Assembly: GCF_003003265.1 (NCBI RefSeq)
Contig: NZ_PVTL01000004.1
Location: forward strand, 248,001 to 312,000
DNA length: 64,000 nt
Source: Glaciihabitans tibetensis
Lineage (GTDB): Bacteria > Actinomycetota > Actinomycetes > Actinomycetales > Microbacteriaceae
Reading direction: 5' to 3'
Positions 19,150-27,795 of this stretch are shown one piece after another. Position 1 is the stretch's first letter. Each line of letters opens with the position of its first letter. The translations under genes and the position numbers were made by a program. The notes beneath the pieces are model-generated. The model ran no database searches. It worked only from the letters and a program-made list of their open reading frames with translations, and was not told the DNA's origin.

Positions 19150-19212
19150 ACGTATTGTCATGTAAAAATGAGGTCATTCTGCTGACAGTGGCCACGTTCC
19201 ACTCGCCCGAAA

Positions 19213-19908
19213 GTGACCACACCCATGCACGCTCCTATGCCGCGCCTCGCAACAGCGAGCGTCATCGCACTTATCGCCCTCGGCCTCTCCGGATGCAGCA
19301 CTGCTGGACTGTTCGGCGACTCCCCCCTGAGCGCCGCATCCGACGTGGAAACGACGGCACCAGCCCCCACGGCTGAGCCGTTGGTGTTCAATTCGGTGTT
19401 CACTGACATGGGATCCGTGCACCAGAACACCATGGTTGCCAACGAGCTTCAGCTGCAGCTCGACATGTGGACCGAGCAAAAGACGCACGAGTGGTTTACC
19501 GACGCGCAGAAGTCGTTCTCGTTTGTTATCGACGTCACCGACATGACGGTTCCCGTTGAAGCCCCGTTCGCGAGTAAGCGGCAGGTATTTATGTCGAGCC
19601 TGTCGGTCACCGCGACAACGACGACGACCAGCGGAGTCGTCGAAACTCCCCTGGTCCTCAGCGTCAACCCGGTCGACGCAACGCTCGACCCTGAGGCACT
19701 CTCCTCGCCCTACGGCCTGCTCATCACCTCGCCCAAGGGTGGCCTGCAGATGGTCAACAACGTCATCGGGCCGCTCGTGGACGACACCTACGGCCTGATT
19801 CTCGACTTTTCGATGATCGTGAGCAGCGAGGCCACGCCCGGAACCGGGTCGTACGTGACCCAGACAATCCACCAGACGGTCCCGGTCGCGATCTTTCCGC
19901 GGGTATAG
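19213..19908 (+). CDS. Predicted lipoprotein of unknown function
   Basis: 231 aa with a lipoprotein signal: a short N-terminus, hydrophobic VIALIALGLSGC and the lipobox Cys (LSGC), so it should be exported and lipid-anchored. The mature part is rich in Thr, Val and Ser, with no Cys and an alternating beta-like hydrophobic pattern. I do not recognise a family. The GTG at 19213 is the first start; an ATG at 19225 would also keep the signal peptide. It follows the fadD terminator and converges on the flotillin gene. Function not assigned. Confidence 0.7.
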   Translation: MTTPMHAPMPRLATASVIALIALGLSGCSTAGLFGDSPLSAASDVETTAPAPTAEPLVFNSVFTDMGSVHQNTMVANELQLQLDMWTEQKTHEWFTDAQKSFSFVIDVTDMTVPVEAPFASKRQVFMSSLSVTATTTTTSGVVETPLVLSVNPVDATLDPEALSSPYGLLITSPKGGLQMVNNVIGPLVDDTYGLILDFSMIVSSEATPGTGSYVTQTIHQTVPVAIFPRV

Positions 19909-19975
19909 CGCCGCGGGGTATTGGGTCACGCCCCGCGGGTTATTGGATACCGCCCCGCGGGTTATCTAGATCGCC
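19897..19975. repeat. 22-bp tandem repeat between convergent genes
   Basis: Units at 19911-19932 and 19933-19954, then a partial third from 19955, share CCGCGGGTTATTGGATACCG-like sequence. An additional CCGCGGGTAT sits at the stop codon of the lipoprotein gene, and the last unit runs into the stop of the flotillin gene. Confidence 0.8.
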
Positions 19976-21390
19976 GAAGCAGAATCGCCCTGCGCTGCCT
20001 GGCCGGGAACGTCCGGACGATCCGCCAACGCTCGCCCCGCCGCAGCCCCGGTCGCACGGCCGGTCACGAGCTCTGAAATGTCGATTCCTACCAAGTCTTT
20101 AATGATTTGAGTGGATGTCGCCAGCTGACCAGCGACGCTGTGCCCTACCTGGTTCGCGCCGCTTCCGTCATTGGAGATAACCGTCATGTTGGCGATGGCC
20201 GACAGCGGTTCAGACGCTGCGCGCACGATCGCGGGGAGCTGGGTGATGATTTGCTGGCGCAGTAGGTCATCGGCCCGCTCCTCGAGCGCATCAGCCTGCG
20301 CACGCGTCGACTCGGCCTCGGCCGCGCCCTTGACCCGAATCGAGTTGGCCTCGGCCTCGCCCTCTGCGCGCAGTGCCTCGGCGGCGGCGATTCGGCTGTC
20401 CCGGTCGGCGTTCGCTGCAGCCACGCGCGCGGATGCTGACGCCTGGGCGTTCTTTTCCAGTGCGTAGGCGTCGGCGTCGGCGACGGCGCGGATCTCGGCA
20501 TCGAGCTCCTGCTTGCGCAGTCCGACTCGCTTGCCGGCGGTCACCTCCTGCTGCGAGATAACCTCCTGCTGGGAGATCGCCTCGGCCAGGGGGCGAGATG
20601 CGGCCGCTTCGGCGCGTGCCTTGTCGGTCTCTTTCTGGATCTCGGCGTTTCGCAGGTCGAGCTTGCGCTGCTGCTCGGCGACGGCCTGCTCGGCCCCGAT
20701 GCGCGCTTCCTCGGACGCTTGGCGCGACACCGATTCGGCGATCTCCGCGACCTGCTTGACACGGGCGGCCTCCCCACGACCCAGGTCGCGGATGTAGCCG
20801 TTGTCATCGTCGATCTCTTTGATCTGGAGTGTGTCGATCTGCAGGCCCTGCACGTCGAGTGACTCGCGTACAGCCTCCAGCACCTGCCCCTGAAGCGCGG
20901 ACCGGTTGGTGATGATTTCGGTCACCGTCAGCTGGCCAACAATCGATCGGACCGATCCGCTCAGCACCTCTTCGGTCGATGTTTCGATCTGGTCCTGTTG
21001 GTTGAGGAATCGTTGGGCGGCGGCGCGCACCATCGATTCCGACCCGCCGACCTTCACCACCGCGACAGCGTTGACTTTGATCGTGATGGCGTCCCGCGTC
21101 TGCGCGGTCGCCTGCACGTTCAACTGGCGGCTCCGCAGGCTCAGCTTGAAGTGAGCTTCCACGATCGGCATCACGAAGACACGCGAGCCGAACACAACAC
21201 GCTGGCCGGCGTTCTCCGTCTGGAGGTCGCTCTGCACCGAGCCTGGCTTGACCGTCTTCTGGCGTGACGTGACGATGATCGCCTCGTCGGGCTTCGCTAC
21301 CTTGATGCCACGCAGAAGGGTGAACAGGACGATGAGGACAACGATGATCACTACGCCGACCACAAAAAAATCGGTTAAGAAGTCGGGCAT
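19966..21390 (-). CDS. Flotillin-like SPFH-domain protein
   Basis: 474 aa. One N-terminal membrane helix (VVGVVIIVVLIVLFTLL) is followed by an SPFH/band 7 domain (about 30-210) and a long Ala/Glu/Arg-rich coiled coil (about 210-390, with EGEAEANSIRVKGAAEAEST) typical of flotillins. The coiled coil contains a small internal duplication, ISQQEVISQQEV. Flotillins organise membrane microdomains and scaffold membrane complexes. The ATG at 21390 has GGAAGG upstream. No NfeD-type partner is adjacent. It is divergent from pflB and shares its 400-bp intergenic region, so the regulatory sites there could also act on it. Confidence 0.9.
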   Translation of the reverse strand: MPDFLTDFFVVGVVIIVVLIVLFTLLRGIKVAKPDEAIIVTSRQKTVKPGSVQSDLQTENAGQRVVFGSRVFVMPIVEAHFKLSLRSRQLNVQATAQTRDAITIKVNAVAVVKVGGSESMVRAAAQRFLNQQDQIETSTEEVLSGSVRSIVGQLTVTEIITNRSALQGQVLEAVRESLDVQGLQIDTLQIKEIDDDNGYIRDLGRGEAARVKQVAEIAESVSRQASEEARIGAEQAVAEQQRKLDLRNAEIQKETDKARAEAAASRPLAEAISQQEVISQQEVTAGKRVGLRKQELDAEIRAVADADAYALEKNAQASASARVAAANADRDSRIAAAEALRAEGEAEANSIRVKGAAEAESTRAQADALEERADDLLRQQIITQLPAIVRAASEPLSAIANMTVISNDGSGANQVGHSVAGQLATSTQIIKDLVGIDISELVTGRATGAAAGRALADRPDVPGQAAQGDSASAI

Positions 21391-21553
21391 TATGACCTTC
21401 CATACGAAATGAGAGAAAACTGACGCGAGCTGTCAGCTATCGGGATCGACGCCCACGATTCTGGATCGCGCCGCGCGGAGCTGGTCTTCAGTATGACGGA
21501 CCCCCGCGGCATCCGATATATTTCTCATTTCTTATTGGCGGCAGGCGGAGGTC

Positions 21554-21567
21554 GGGACTTTAGTCCC
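21554..21567. promoter_or_regulatory. DosR/DevR-type operator, perfect core
   Basis: GGGACTTTAGTCCC matches all 14 positions of the core of the mycobacterial DosR consensus TTSGGGACTWWAGTCCCSAA. It lies about 230 bp upstream of the pflB start and about 165 bp upstream of the flotillin start. DosR activates genes under hypoxia or nitric oxide. That this organism has a DosR-like regulator is inferred. Confidence 0.75.
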
Positions 21568-21625
21568 TATCACGGCAGGAGTCGCTTGATTCGGGGCGAT
21601 CGAGGCGCCGAATCATCCCCCGATC

Positions 21626-21639
21626 GGGACTTTCTGCCC
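21626..21639. promoter_or_regulatory. DosR/DevR-type operator, degenerate second site
   Basis: GGGACTTTCTGCCC matches 11 of 14 core positions of the DosR consensus, with one strong half-site, 72 bp (about seven helical turns) downstream of the perfect box and on the pflB side. Paired boxes of this kind are common at DosR-controlled promoters. Confidence 0.55.
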
Positions 21640-21796
21640 TAATCGGCCGACAACACGCGCGTAGCCTCGAGAACGAGGACGAATCACGGCGCAAGGTTGC
21701 ACCCGGCAGTGCCTCGTGATCGCCCCCACTGGGCTCGTGCACATCTGCAATCCGGATGTGCCGGGAAACTCATACACCAATAGGAGGGCGATCGAG

Positions 21797-24073
21797 TTGA
21801 CGATCACAGAGAACATGCACAGCGAGAGCCGTGAGCACAACGAATCTCAGGCGGGCTGGGCGGGATTCACCCCCGGCGTCTGGCAGGACGGCATCGACGT
21901 TCGTGACTTCATTCAGAAGAACTACACCCCGTACGAGGGCGACGCGTCGTTCCTCGCCGGAGCGACTGAGCGCACACTGGGCATCTGGAAAATCCTCTCC
22001 GACAAGTTCCCGGAAGAGCGCGCGAAGGGCGTCTACGACGTCGATGCGCTGACCCCCTCGACCATCACGGCGCACAAGCCCGGCTACATCGATGAGAAGA
22101 ACGAACTCATCGTCGGACTCCAGACGGACGCCCCCTTGAAGCGCGCAATCATGCCCTACGGCGGATGGCGGATGGTCGCTACCTCGCTTGAGACCTACGG
22201 CTACGACGTCTCCCCCGAGCTGGAGCACATCTTCACGACCTACCGCAAGACGCACAACGAAGGCGTCTTCGACGTCTACCCGCCCGCCGTGCGCCGTGCG
22301 CGCAGCAGCCACCTGATCACCGGCCTCCCCGACGCATACGGGCGCGGCCGCATCATCGGCGACTACCGCCGTGTCGCACTGTACGGAGTGGACGCACTCA
22401 TCGCCGCGAAGAAGGTTGAGCGCGCGACCCTCGACATGGGCTTCTCCACCGAGAACACCATTCGCGACCGCGAAGAGAACGCCGAGCAGGTCAAGGCGCT
22501 CAAGGAACTCATCGCCATGGCGAAGACCTACGGCGCCGACATCTCGCGTCCGGCCGCCAACGCCAAGGAAGCGGTGCAGTGGCTGTACTTCGCCTACCTC
22601 GGTGCAATCAAGGAGCAGAACGGCGCAGCGATGTCGTTCGGTCGCAACACCGCGTTCCTCGACGTCTACATCCAGCGCGACCTCGACGCCGGAGTTCTGA
22701 CCGAGGAAGACGCCCAGGAGCTCATCGATGACCTCGTCATCAAGCTTCGCATCGTGCGCTTCCTTCGCACCCCGGAGTACGACGACATCTTCGCCGGAGA
22801 CCCCACCTGGGTAACCGAGTCGATCGGTGGCGTCGGTGAAGACGGGCGCCCGCTCGTCGTCAAGAGCGCGTTCCGCTTCCTGCAGACCCTGTACAACCTT
22901 GGCCCTGCCCCCGAGCCGAACCTGACCGTTCTCTGGAGCGAAAAGCTCCCCGAGGGCTTCAAGCGCTTCTGCGCCCAGGTCTCGATCGACACCTCGGCAA
23001 TCCAGTACGAATCCGATGCTCTCATCCGTGATGCCTGGGGTGACGACGCCGCGATCGCATGCTGCGTTTCCCCGATGCGGGTCGGCAAGCAGATGCAGTT
23101 CTTCGGTGCCCGCGTCAACACGGTGAAAGCCCTGCTGTACTCGATCAACGGTGGACGCGACGAGAAGTCTGGCAAGCAGATCGCCCCGGCGACCACGCCG
23201 TTCGCGGGCGAGGTCCTCGACTTCGACTCCGTGTGGAAGAACTACATGGTCACCCTCGAGTGGCTCGCCGAGACCTACGTCGACGCGCTTAACTGCATCC
23301 ACTACATGCACGACAAGTACGCCTACGAGCGTCTCGAGATGGCGCTGCACGATGGCGAGATCCTCCGCACGATGGCCTGCGGAATCGCCGGCCTAAGCGT
23401 CTCCGCCGACTCGCTGTCTGCCATCAAGTACGCCAAGGTCAGCGTCGTTCGCGACGAAACCGGCCTCATCGTCGACTACACCATCGACGGCGAGTTCCCG
23501 GCATTCGGCAACGACGACGACCGGGTCGACGCGATCGCGGTGGAAATCACCACGGCGTTCATGACCATGATCCGCAAGCACAAGACCTACCGTGACGCAC
23601 TCCACACGCAGTCTGTGCTGACGATCACCTCGAACGTCGTCTACGGCAAGGCCACGGGAAACACCCCAGACGGTCGCCGCGCCGGAGCGCCCTTCGCTCC
23701 CGGTGCCAACCCGATGAACGGTCGCGACACCCACGGGATGCTCGCCTCCGCGCTTAGCGTTGCGAAGCTGCCGTACGACCAGGCACAGGACGGCATCTCG
23801 CTCACCAACACGGTCGTTCCGACCGGACTGGGTCGCGAGAAGCCCGAACAGATCACCAACCTCGTTGGCCTGCTCGACGCAATGGTCGTCTCGAACGGTT
23901 ACCACGCGAACATCAACGTGTTGAACCGCGACACCCTGCTTGACGCAATGGAGAACCCGGAGAACTACCCGCAGCTGACGATTCGTGTATCGGGCTACGC
24001 GGTCAACTTCGTTCGTTTGACGCGCGACCAGCAGATGGATGTCATCAGCCGCACGTTCCACGCCGGCGTCTAG
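21797..24073 (+). CDS. pflB: Pyruvate formate-lyase (formate C-acetyltransferase)
   Basis: A glycyl-radical enzyme converting pyruvate and CoA to acetyl-CoA and formate without oxygen. At 758 aa it matches the E. coli enzyme in length. The catalytic cysteine pair is in IACCVSPM (Cys422, Cys423) and the radical site is RVSGYAVNF with Gly733 near the C-terminus. The N-terminus [29 protein letters not shown] is family-typical. The start is TTG 21797, 8 bp after AGGAGGG; an ATG at 21815 is an alternative. It is followed by its activase. The radical form is destroyed by oxygen, so expression is expected under anoxia, in line with the upstream DosR-type boxes. It is uncommon in largely aerobic actinobacteria. 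Confidence 0.96.
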   Translation: MTITENMHSESREHNESQAGWAGFTPGVWQDGIDVRDFIQKNYTPYEGDASFLAGATERTLGIWKILSDKFPEERAKGVYDVDALTPSTITAHKPGYIDEKNELIVGLQTDAPLKRAIMPYGGWRMVATSLETYGYDVSPELEHIFTTYRKTHNEGVFDVYPPAVRRARSSHLITGLPDAYGRGRIIGDYRRVALYGVDALIAAKKVERATLDMGFSTENTIRDREENAEQVKALKELIAMAKTYGADISRPAANAKEAVQWLYFAYLGAIKEQNGAAMSFGRNTAFLDVYIQRDLDAGVLTEEDAQELIDDLVIKLRIVRFLRTPEYDDIFAGDPTWVTESIGGVGEDGRPLVVKSAFRFLQTLYNLGPAPEPNLTVLWSEKLPEGFKRFCAQVSIDTSAIQYESDALIRDAWGDDAAIACCVSPMRVGKQMQFFGARVNTVKALLYSINGGRDEKSGKQIAPATTPFAGEVLDFDSVWKNYMVTLEWLAETYVDALNCIHYMHDKYAYERLEMALHDGEILRTMACGIAGLSVSADSLSAIKYAKVSVVRDETGLIVDYTIDGEFPAFGNDDDRVDAIAVEITTAFMTMIRKHKTYRDALHTQSVLTITSNVVYGKATGNTPDGRRAGAPFAPGANPMNGRDTHGMLASALSVAKLPYDQAQDGISLTNTVVPTGLGREKPEQITNLVGLLDAMVVSNGYHANINVLNRDTLLDAMENPENYPQLTIRVSGYAVNFVRLTRDQQMDVISRTFHAGV

Positions 24074-24137
24074 TTTCACACCCGCACCACAATCGGATCG
24101 GGGTCTGGATCCCGCATTAGTTCCGATCCACACAACC

Positions 24138-24165
24138 GTGGCCGCCGAGGTAACTCGGCGGCCAC
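24138..24165 (+). terminator. Strong hairpin between pflB and pflA
   Basis: A perfect 12-bp stem GTGGCCGCCGAG with a 4-nt loop GTAA, located between pflB and pflA and ending 11 bp before the pflA ribosome site (AAGGAA). No T-run follows. It may partly terminate transcription, or stabilise the pflB message, so that the lyase is made in excess over its activase. Confidence 0.7.
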
Positions 24166-24187
24166 GCCCAATATAAGGAAGTATCTG

Positions 24188-25069
24188 ATGACGGCTGTCA
24201 ACTTGGGACTGCCCACACTCGCGTGTCCGGTGGTTTCCATCGAAGACCCGGAGTTCAAGGACCACACGGTAGATAACTCCGTCGAGAAGCCGCAGCTGTC
24301 CGCGGACGTGCGGCACCAGGAACTCGAGGCGCTGCGCACCGGCGGCGTGGCCAGTGTGCACTCGTGGGAGCTCGTGACGGCCGTAGATGGCCCCGGAACC
24401 CGGATGACTCTCTTCCTTTCTGGCTGCCCCCTGCGCTGCCAGTACTGCCACAACCCCGACACCCTCAAGATGCGCGATGGGCAGATCACCACGATCGAAG
24501 AGATCATGGGACGCATCGAGCACTACCGCGGCATCTTCAAGGTAACCGGCGGCGGAGTAACCATCTCCGGCGGTGAACCGCTGATGCAGCCCGCGTTCGT
24601 AAAGCGCGTTTTCGCCGAGTGCCGTGCGCTCGGCATTCACACCACTCTCGACACCTCCGGGTTCCTGGGCAAAAGGGCCTCAGACGCTCTCCTCGACAAC
24701 GTCGACCTCGTACTGCTGGATGTGAAGTCTGGCCTCCCCGAAACGTACAAGGAGGTCACCGGGCGCGACCTGGCTCCGACCATTGAGTTCGGCGATCGCC
24801 TGGCCGCACGGGGCATCAAAATTTGGATCCGCTTCGTGCTGGTTCCCGGCCTCACCGACGCGGTCGAGAACGTCGAGGCCGCCGCCGACATCGTCATGCG
24901 GTGGCCAAGCGTCGACCGCGTGGAGGTTTTGCCCTTTCACCAGATGGGCGAAGACAAGTGGAACCAGCTGGGCCTCGAGTACAAGCTCCACGGCGTCACT
25001 CCCCCGGACAAGGCGCTGCAGGAGCGCGTCCGCGACCAGTTCCGTGCGCGCGGGCTCACGGTCTTCTAG
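24188..25069 (+). CDS. pflA: Pyruvate formate-lyase activating enzyme (radical SAM)
   Basis: Uses S-adenosylmethionine and a [4Fe-4S] cluster to abstract hydrogen from the PflB glycine and create the radical. The radical-SAM motif is GCPLRCQYCHNPD (Cys80, Cys84, Cys87), followed by VTGGGVTISGGEPLMQP and the DTSGFLG and LLDVKSGLPETYKEVTGRD segments. At 293 aa it has about 50 residues at the N-terminus (before SVHSWELVTAVDGPG) that E. coli PflA (246 aa) lacks. ATG 24188 has AAGGAA upstream. The extension has no recognisable domain. Convergent with the cellulase gene, 40 bp away. Confidence 0.94.
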   Translation: MTAVNLGLPTLACPVVSIEDPEFKDHTVDNSVEKPQLSADVRHQELEALRTGGVASVHSWELVTAVDGPGTRMTLFLSGCPLRCQYCHNPDTLKMRDGQITTIEEIMGRIEHYRGIFKVTGGGVTISGGEPLMQPAFVKRVFAECRALGIHTTLDTSGFLGKRASDALLDNVDLVLLDVKSGLPETYKEVTGRDLAPTIEFGDRLAARGIKIWIRFVLVPGLTDAVENVEAAADIVMRWPSVDRVEVLPFHQMGEDKWNQLGLEYKLHGVTPPDKALQERVRDQFRARGLTVF

Positions 25070-25109
25070 CGGCTCACGGTCTCATCGCGGGCCGGGTTCT
25101 CGCACGGTT

Positions 25110-26900
25110 CTAGTCGGTCACGGTCAGCGTCGGCGACTGCGGCGCGGCCGAGGCCTCGACCTGAAGCCCCACCGTGTGTGTCTGACCCGGAGCGAGCGAC
25201 GCAGCCCAGTCGACACCCGTGCACGTGATCGAGCTGCCCACGGCGACCGTGCAGCTCATCCCCCACGAGTTCAGCACCCGGGTGACCGCGGGATCGTTCC
25301 AGCTGACAGTCCATGAGCTCGCTCCCGTGGCGCTCGTGATCTTCACGTCAGCCACGTAACCGGTCTCCCAGGAGCTCTGCAGCGCCCATTCGGCCTGCAC
25401 GCTCGGCACGCCGATCGTGCCCGTTCCCGGGTTTGTCCCCGGGTTTGTCCCCGGGGAGCTGGGGACGGGTGCTGGCGCGGGGCGGGGCGTCGCGGTCGGA
25501 GTGGTCCGGGTCGGAGTGTGCGGGGTCGGAGTGTGCCGGGTCGGAGTAGACACGCTCGGACTGGGCGCGGCCGGAGCTTGGCTCGGGCCGAGCAGAGGGG
25601 CGAGCGCGGCGAGCTTCGCAGCCTGCGGTGTGACCCAATCGTCCTGCACCAGTCCACCCGTGTCGCCGCTGTTCGGGTTGAACGACCAGTAAGCGAAGCT
25701 GATTCCGGTGTCGCCGAGGTAGTTCACCAGTGCTGCCAGCCATTGCTCGTCCGAGCGGGTCTGCAGCGTCGTGCCGAACTCCCCCAGCAGCACAGGAGCA
25801 ATGCCGGATTTCGCAATGTAGCCCCAATTGGCGTCCCACACCGTGGTGAGGTTGTCGGGGTAGTTCGCGGCGGAAAACCACTTCTGCTCGTAGACCGACG
25901 CCGGGTAGTCGTGCGGCGAATACACGACTTGGCCGGGCAGGTCGAGAGTGACGGGAGCCGTCTTCACGCCGGAGAGCCCACCACCCCACCAGGTTGATGA
26001 ACCGTTGGACTGCCTTTCGATTCCCTCGACGATGACGAGCACGCGGGGGTTGATGGCCAGCACGGCGTTGCCCGCACGGGTGGCCGCGGCCTGCCAGTCC
26101 GTGGCAGGGTCACCGCAGCCCCAGCACGCCGCGCCGTGAGGTTCGTTGTGAAGGTCAAAGCCCACTACCGCGGGCTCGTCCCGATAGCGCGTGGCCAATG
26201 CCTGCCAGTCGCTGATCCAGCGCGCCTCGCTATACCCGTCCGTGTACCAGAGCTCCGACTGCCCCGCCGAGTCCGGACGGTGACGGTCGAGGATGACGCT
26301 GAGGCTGTGCGCCTTCGCAGTCGCGATCACAGCGTCCATCACGTCTACTGCAGGCTTTCCCGCGAGCGTGGGGTTGAGCTCGTAGTTGATCGAGTTTGTC
26401 GACGCAGAGGCCAGGCACTCGTTCGAAAACGGAAGTCGAACGGTGTTGAACCCCATCGACTTTATGTGGGCGAGTCCGGCGTCGAGGCTGATCGCCCACA
26501 GTCCGTGCGGAGCACAGTTGGAGGTCTCCATGCCGAACCAGGACACCGCACGGATAACATACGGCTCGTTGTCTGCCGTGCGCAGTGTCGCACCATCAGC
26601 GTGCAGCCAGCCCGCGATGGCAGTTGTCGATGCGGGAACAGCAAGCGGACCTGCGCCTGCTGCTGCTGCCGCTGCTGCCGCGGAAGCCGCTGCCGCTGCC
26701 GCCGCTGCTGCCGCCGCCGAGAACTCCGTGGTGATCGCATCCCTCTTCGCGTCGGGGGTGAGAGCTTCCTGTGACGTGCGCTCGCTCGGTGAATCCGATG
26801 CGGGCACGCGCGCTGCGAGAGCAGCGGATCCGGCACCAATGATCAGAACCAACCCGAGCGCTCCCGCGATAACCCGTATTCGGCGAGAGGACAAACCCAC
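25110..26900 (-). CDS. Secreted GH5 endoglucanase with CBM2
   Basis: A 596 aa exported polysaccharide hydrolase. Order: signal peptide or anchor (IAGALGLVLIIGAGSAALAA), a low-complexity poly-Ala stretch (about 60-82), a GH5 catalytic domain (about 90-430) with acid/base Glu253 in DLHNEPHG and nucleophile Glu374 in LLGEFGTT, a Pro/Thr/Ser linker (PTRHTPTPHTPTRTTPT, then GTNPGTNPGTG), and a C-terminal CBM2-like cellulose-binding module (about 497-596). The GTG at 26900 has GGGGAGAG upstream. Cellulose or another beta-1,4-glucan is the likely substrate; GH5 also includes mannanases. No sugar-uptake genes are adjacent. Confidence 0.92.
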   Translation of the reverse strand: MGLSSRRIRVIAGALGLVLIIGAGSAALAARVPASDSPSERTSQEALTPDAKRDAITTEFSAAAAAAAAAAASAAAAAAAAGAGPLAVPASTTAIAGWLHADGATLRTADNEPYVIRAVSWFGMETSNCAPHGLWAISLDAGLAHIKSMGFNTVRLPFSNECLASASTNSINYELNPTLAGKPAVDVMDAVIATAKAHSLSVILDRHRPDSAGQSELWYTDGYSEARWISDWQALATRYRDEPAVVGFDLHNEPHGAACWGCGDPATDWQAAATRAGNAVLAINPRVLVIVEGIERQSNGSSTWWGGGLSGVKTAPVTLDLPGQVVYSPHDYPASVYEQKWFSAANYPDNLTTVWDANWGYIAKSGIAPVLLGEFGTTLQTRSDEQWLAALVNYLGDTGISFAYWSFNPNSGDTGGLVQDDWVTPQAAKLAALAPLLGPSQAPAAPSPSVSTPTRHTPTPHTPTRTTPTATPRPAPAPVPSSPGTNPGTNPGTGTIGVPSVQAEWALQSSWETGYVADVKITSATGASSWTVSWNDPAVTRVLNSWGMSCTVAVGSSITCTGVDWAASLAPGQTHTVGLQVEASAAPQSPTLTVTD

Positions 26901-26983
26901 TGCGCTCTCCCCGTTACGTCGTTGGCGAATTTTTTGTTCAGCCTAATACGCCGGCGATGGGGCGCGGGCGGGCTTAACGAGAA

Positions 26984-27021
26984 AACCACGCGCCACCGGC
27001 TGATGCCGGTAGCGCGTGGTT
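26984..27021 (-). terminator. Intrinsic terminator after the small membrane protein gene
   Basis: A 17-position stem with one internal mismatch: AACCACGCGC and ACCGGC pair with GCCGGT and GCGCGTGGTT around a TGAT loop. It lies 32 bp beyond the stop of the minus-strand gene at 27053 and before the cellulase start. Confidence 0.88.
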
Positions 27022-27052
27022 CGCTTCTCGACTGACTCGAGAGTGGAGGTGG

Positions 27053-27535
27053 TTACGCCTTGTTCTTCTTCGAGGCCGGCACTGCTGAGATGATCGCCCA
27101 GCCGAAGAGACCGAAGAGGAGGCCAACGCCAATGACGAGGGCAGACACGCCGTACGACACGACGGAGGTGAAGAGCGAGGCCCGGAGGAACGAAGCGTTC
27201 ATCACGGTGGCGCGGGTCGGGTCGTCCTGCTCGAGCTCGGCGTAGGTCTTGCCGTCCGACATTTCAAGCGCGTGGTGGTTGATGATCGTCGCCTGCGCGT
27301 AGGCGCTGAACGGGCCCTGAACCGCGGCGCCGGGCATGAAGTCCGCGTCCTCGCTGACGGTGATGTTTTCGGCCTTGAGCTGGCTGGTAACGATGCCCCA
27401 GACCGTGCCGCCACCGATGATCATGACAAGCGCTCCGAGGAGAGCGGCGTAGCCGATCCACCGCACGACGATTGCCTTCGTGGGGCTGAGCGTTAGCGCG
27501 GTGGCAGTGGTTGCGGGTGCGAGTGTGGTCGACAC
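27053..27535 (-). CDS. Small two-TM membrane protein, conserved in actinobacteria
   Basis: 160 aa with two transmembrane helices (about 25-48, IGYAALLGALVMIIGGGTVWGIV, and about 128-152, GVSALVIGVGLLFGLFGWAII). Between them lies a loop of about 75 residues with GPFSAYAQATIINHHAL and MNASFLRASLFTSVV. The same pattern is common in actinobacterial proteins that databases often label aromatic ring-opening dioxygenase LigA; nothing in the sequence supports dioxygenase activity. It stands alone with its own terminator, and a DosR-like box lies upstream. It may be a membrane protein of the hypoxic response; the molecular role is unknown. Confidence 0.75.
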   Translation of the reverse strand: MSTTLAPATTATALTLSPTKAIVVRWIGYAALLGALVMIIGGGTVWGIVTSQLKAENITVSEDADFMPGAAVQGPFSAYAQATIINHHALEMSDGKTYAELEQDDPTRATVMNASFLRASLFTSVVSYGVSALVIGVGLLFGLFGWAIISAVPASKKNKA

Positions 27536-27602
27536 GGTGTTTCCTATTCGTCAAGGGTTGCTTTGTAATTCATAGTCAACCTATATCCACGCGTCAGATT
27601 CA

Positions 27603-27616
27603 GGGCCGAAAGTCCT
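27603..27616 (-). promoter_or_regulatory. DosR-like operator upstream of the small membrane protein
   Basis: Read on the minus strand, AGGACTTTCGGCCC (with TTC before it) matches 11 of 14 core positions and the TTS flank of the DosR consensus. It is 68-81 bp upstream of the start codon at 27535, a good position for activation. Found independently of the boxes at pflB. Confidence 0.5.
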
Positions 27617-27679
27617 GAACTTTTCACAGTTATGGCGCGCTCAGGCGAGTTCGGTTGCCCTTCGGCGCCGCGCCCCTCG

Positions 27680-27795
27680 AGCCCGACCCGGCCCCGGCCC
27701 CGACAGCGGCTCAACCTCAACCCCGGCCCCGACTCAACCTCGACCCCGACCCAACCTCACTCTCACCCCGAACCAACCTCACCCTGAACCCCGGG
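27680..27795. repeat. C-rich degenerate repeat
   Basis: Irregular repetition of CCCGACC, CCAACCTC and ACCCCG on the plus strand, filling the space beyond the 3' end of the M50-like gene. With the DosR-like site it accounts for the 260-bp gap between the two genes. Confidence 0.7.

Larger units (their letters stand above)
21391..21796. promoter_or_regulatory. pflB/flotillin intergenic regulatory region
   Basis: A 406-bp region without a supported gene between two divergent starts. It holds two DosR-type boxes (listed separately), an AT-richer stretch near 21515-21540 (ATATATTTCTCATTTCTTATT-like) that could hold promoter elements, and the pflB ribosome site AGGAGGG at 21782-21788. No FNR-type TTGAT-N4-ATCAA site was found. 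Confidence 0.6.

Noticed and set aside
21585..21600. FNR-type site (TTGAT...) upstream of pflB
   Set aside because: Only the first half TTGAT is present; the ATCAA half is missing at the right distance.
21770..23350. 526-codon minus-strand open frame opposite pflB
   Set aside because: Shadow frame of pflB with low-complexity Val/Asp/Arg composition and no recognisable domain.
24100..24125. DosR-like box upstream of pflA (GGGTCTGGATCCC)
   Set aside because: It does not follow the GGGACT-WW-AGTCCC pattern; the match is to the G and C runs only.
27053..27535. Aromatic ring-opening dioxygenase LigA
   Set aside because: Two-TM protein without any dioxygenase metal-site motif.
27616..27628. Rex-type operator next to the DosR-like box
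   Set aside because: TGTGAA and TTCA halves are present but the spacing is three instead of four and the second half is short.
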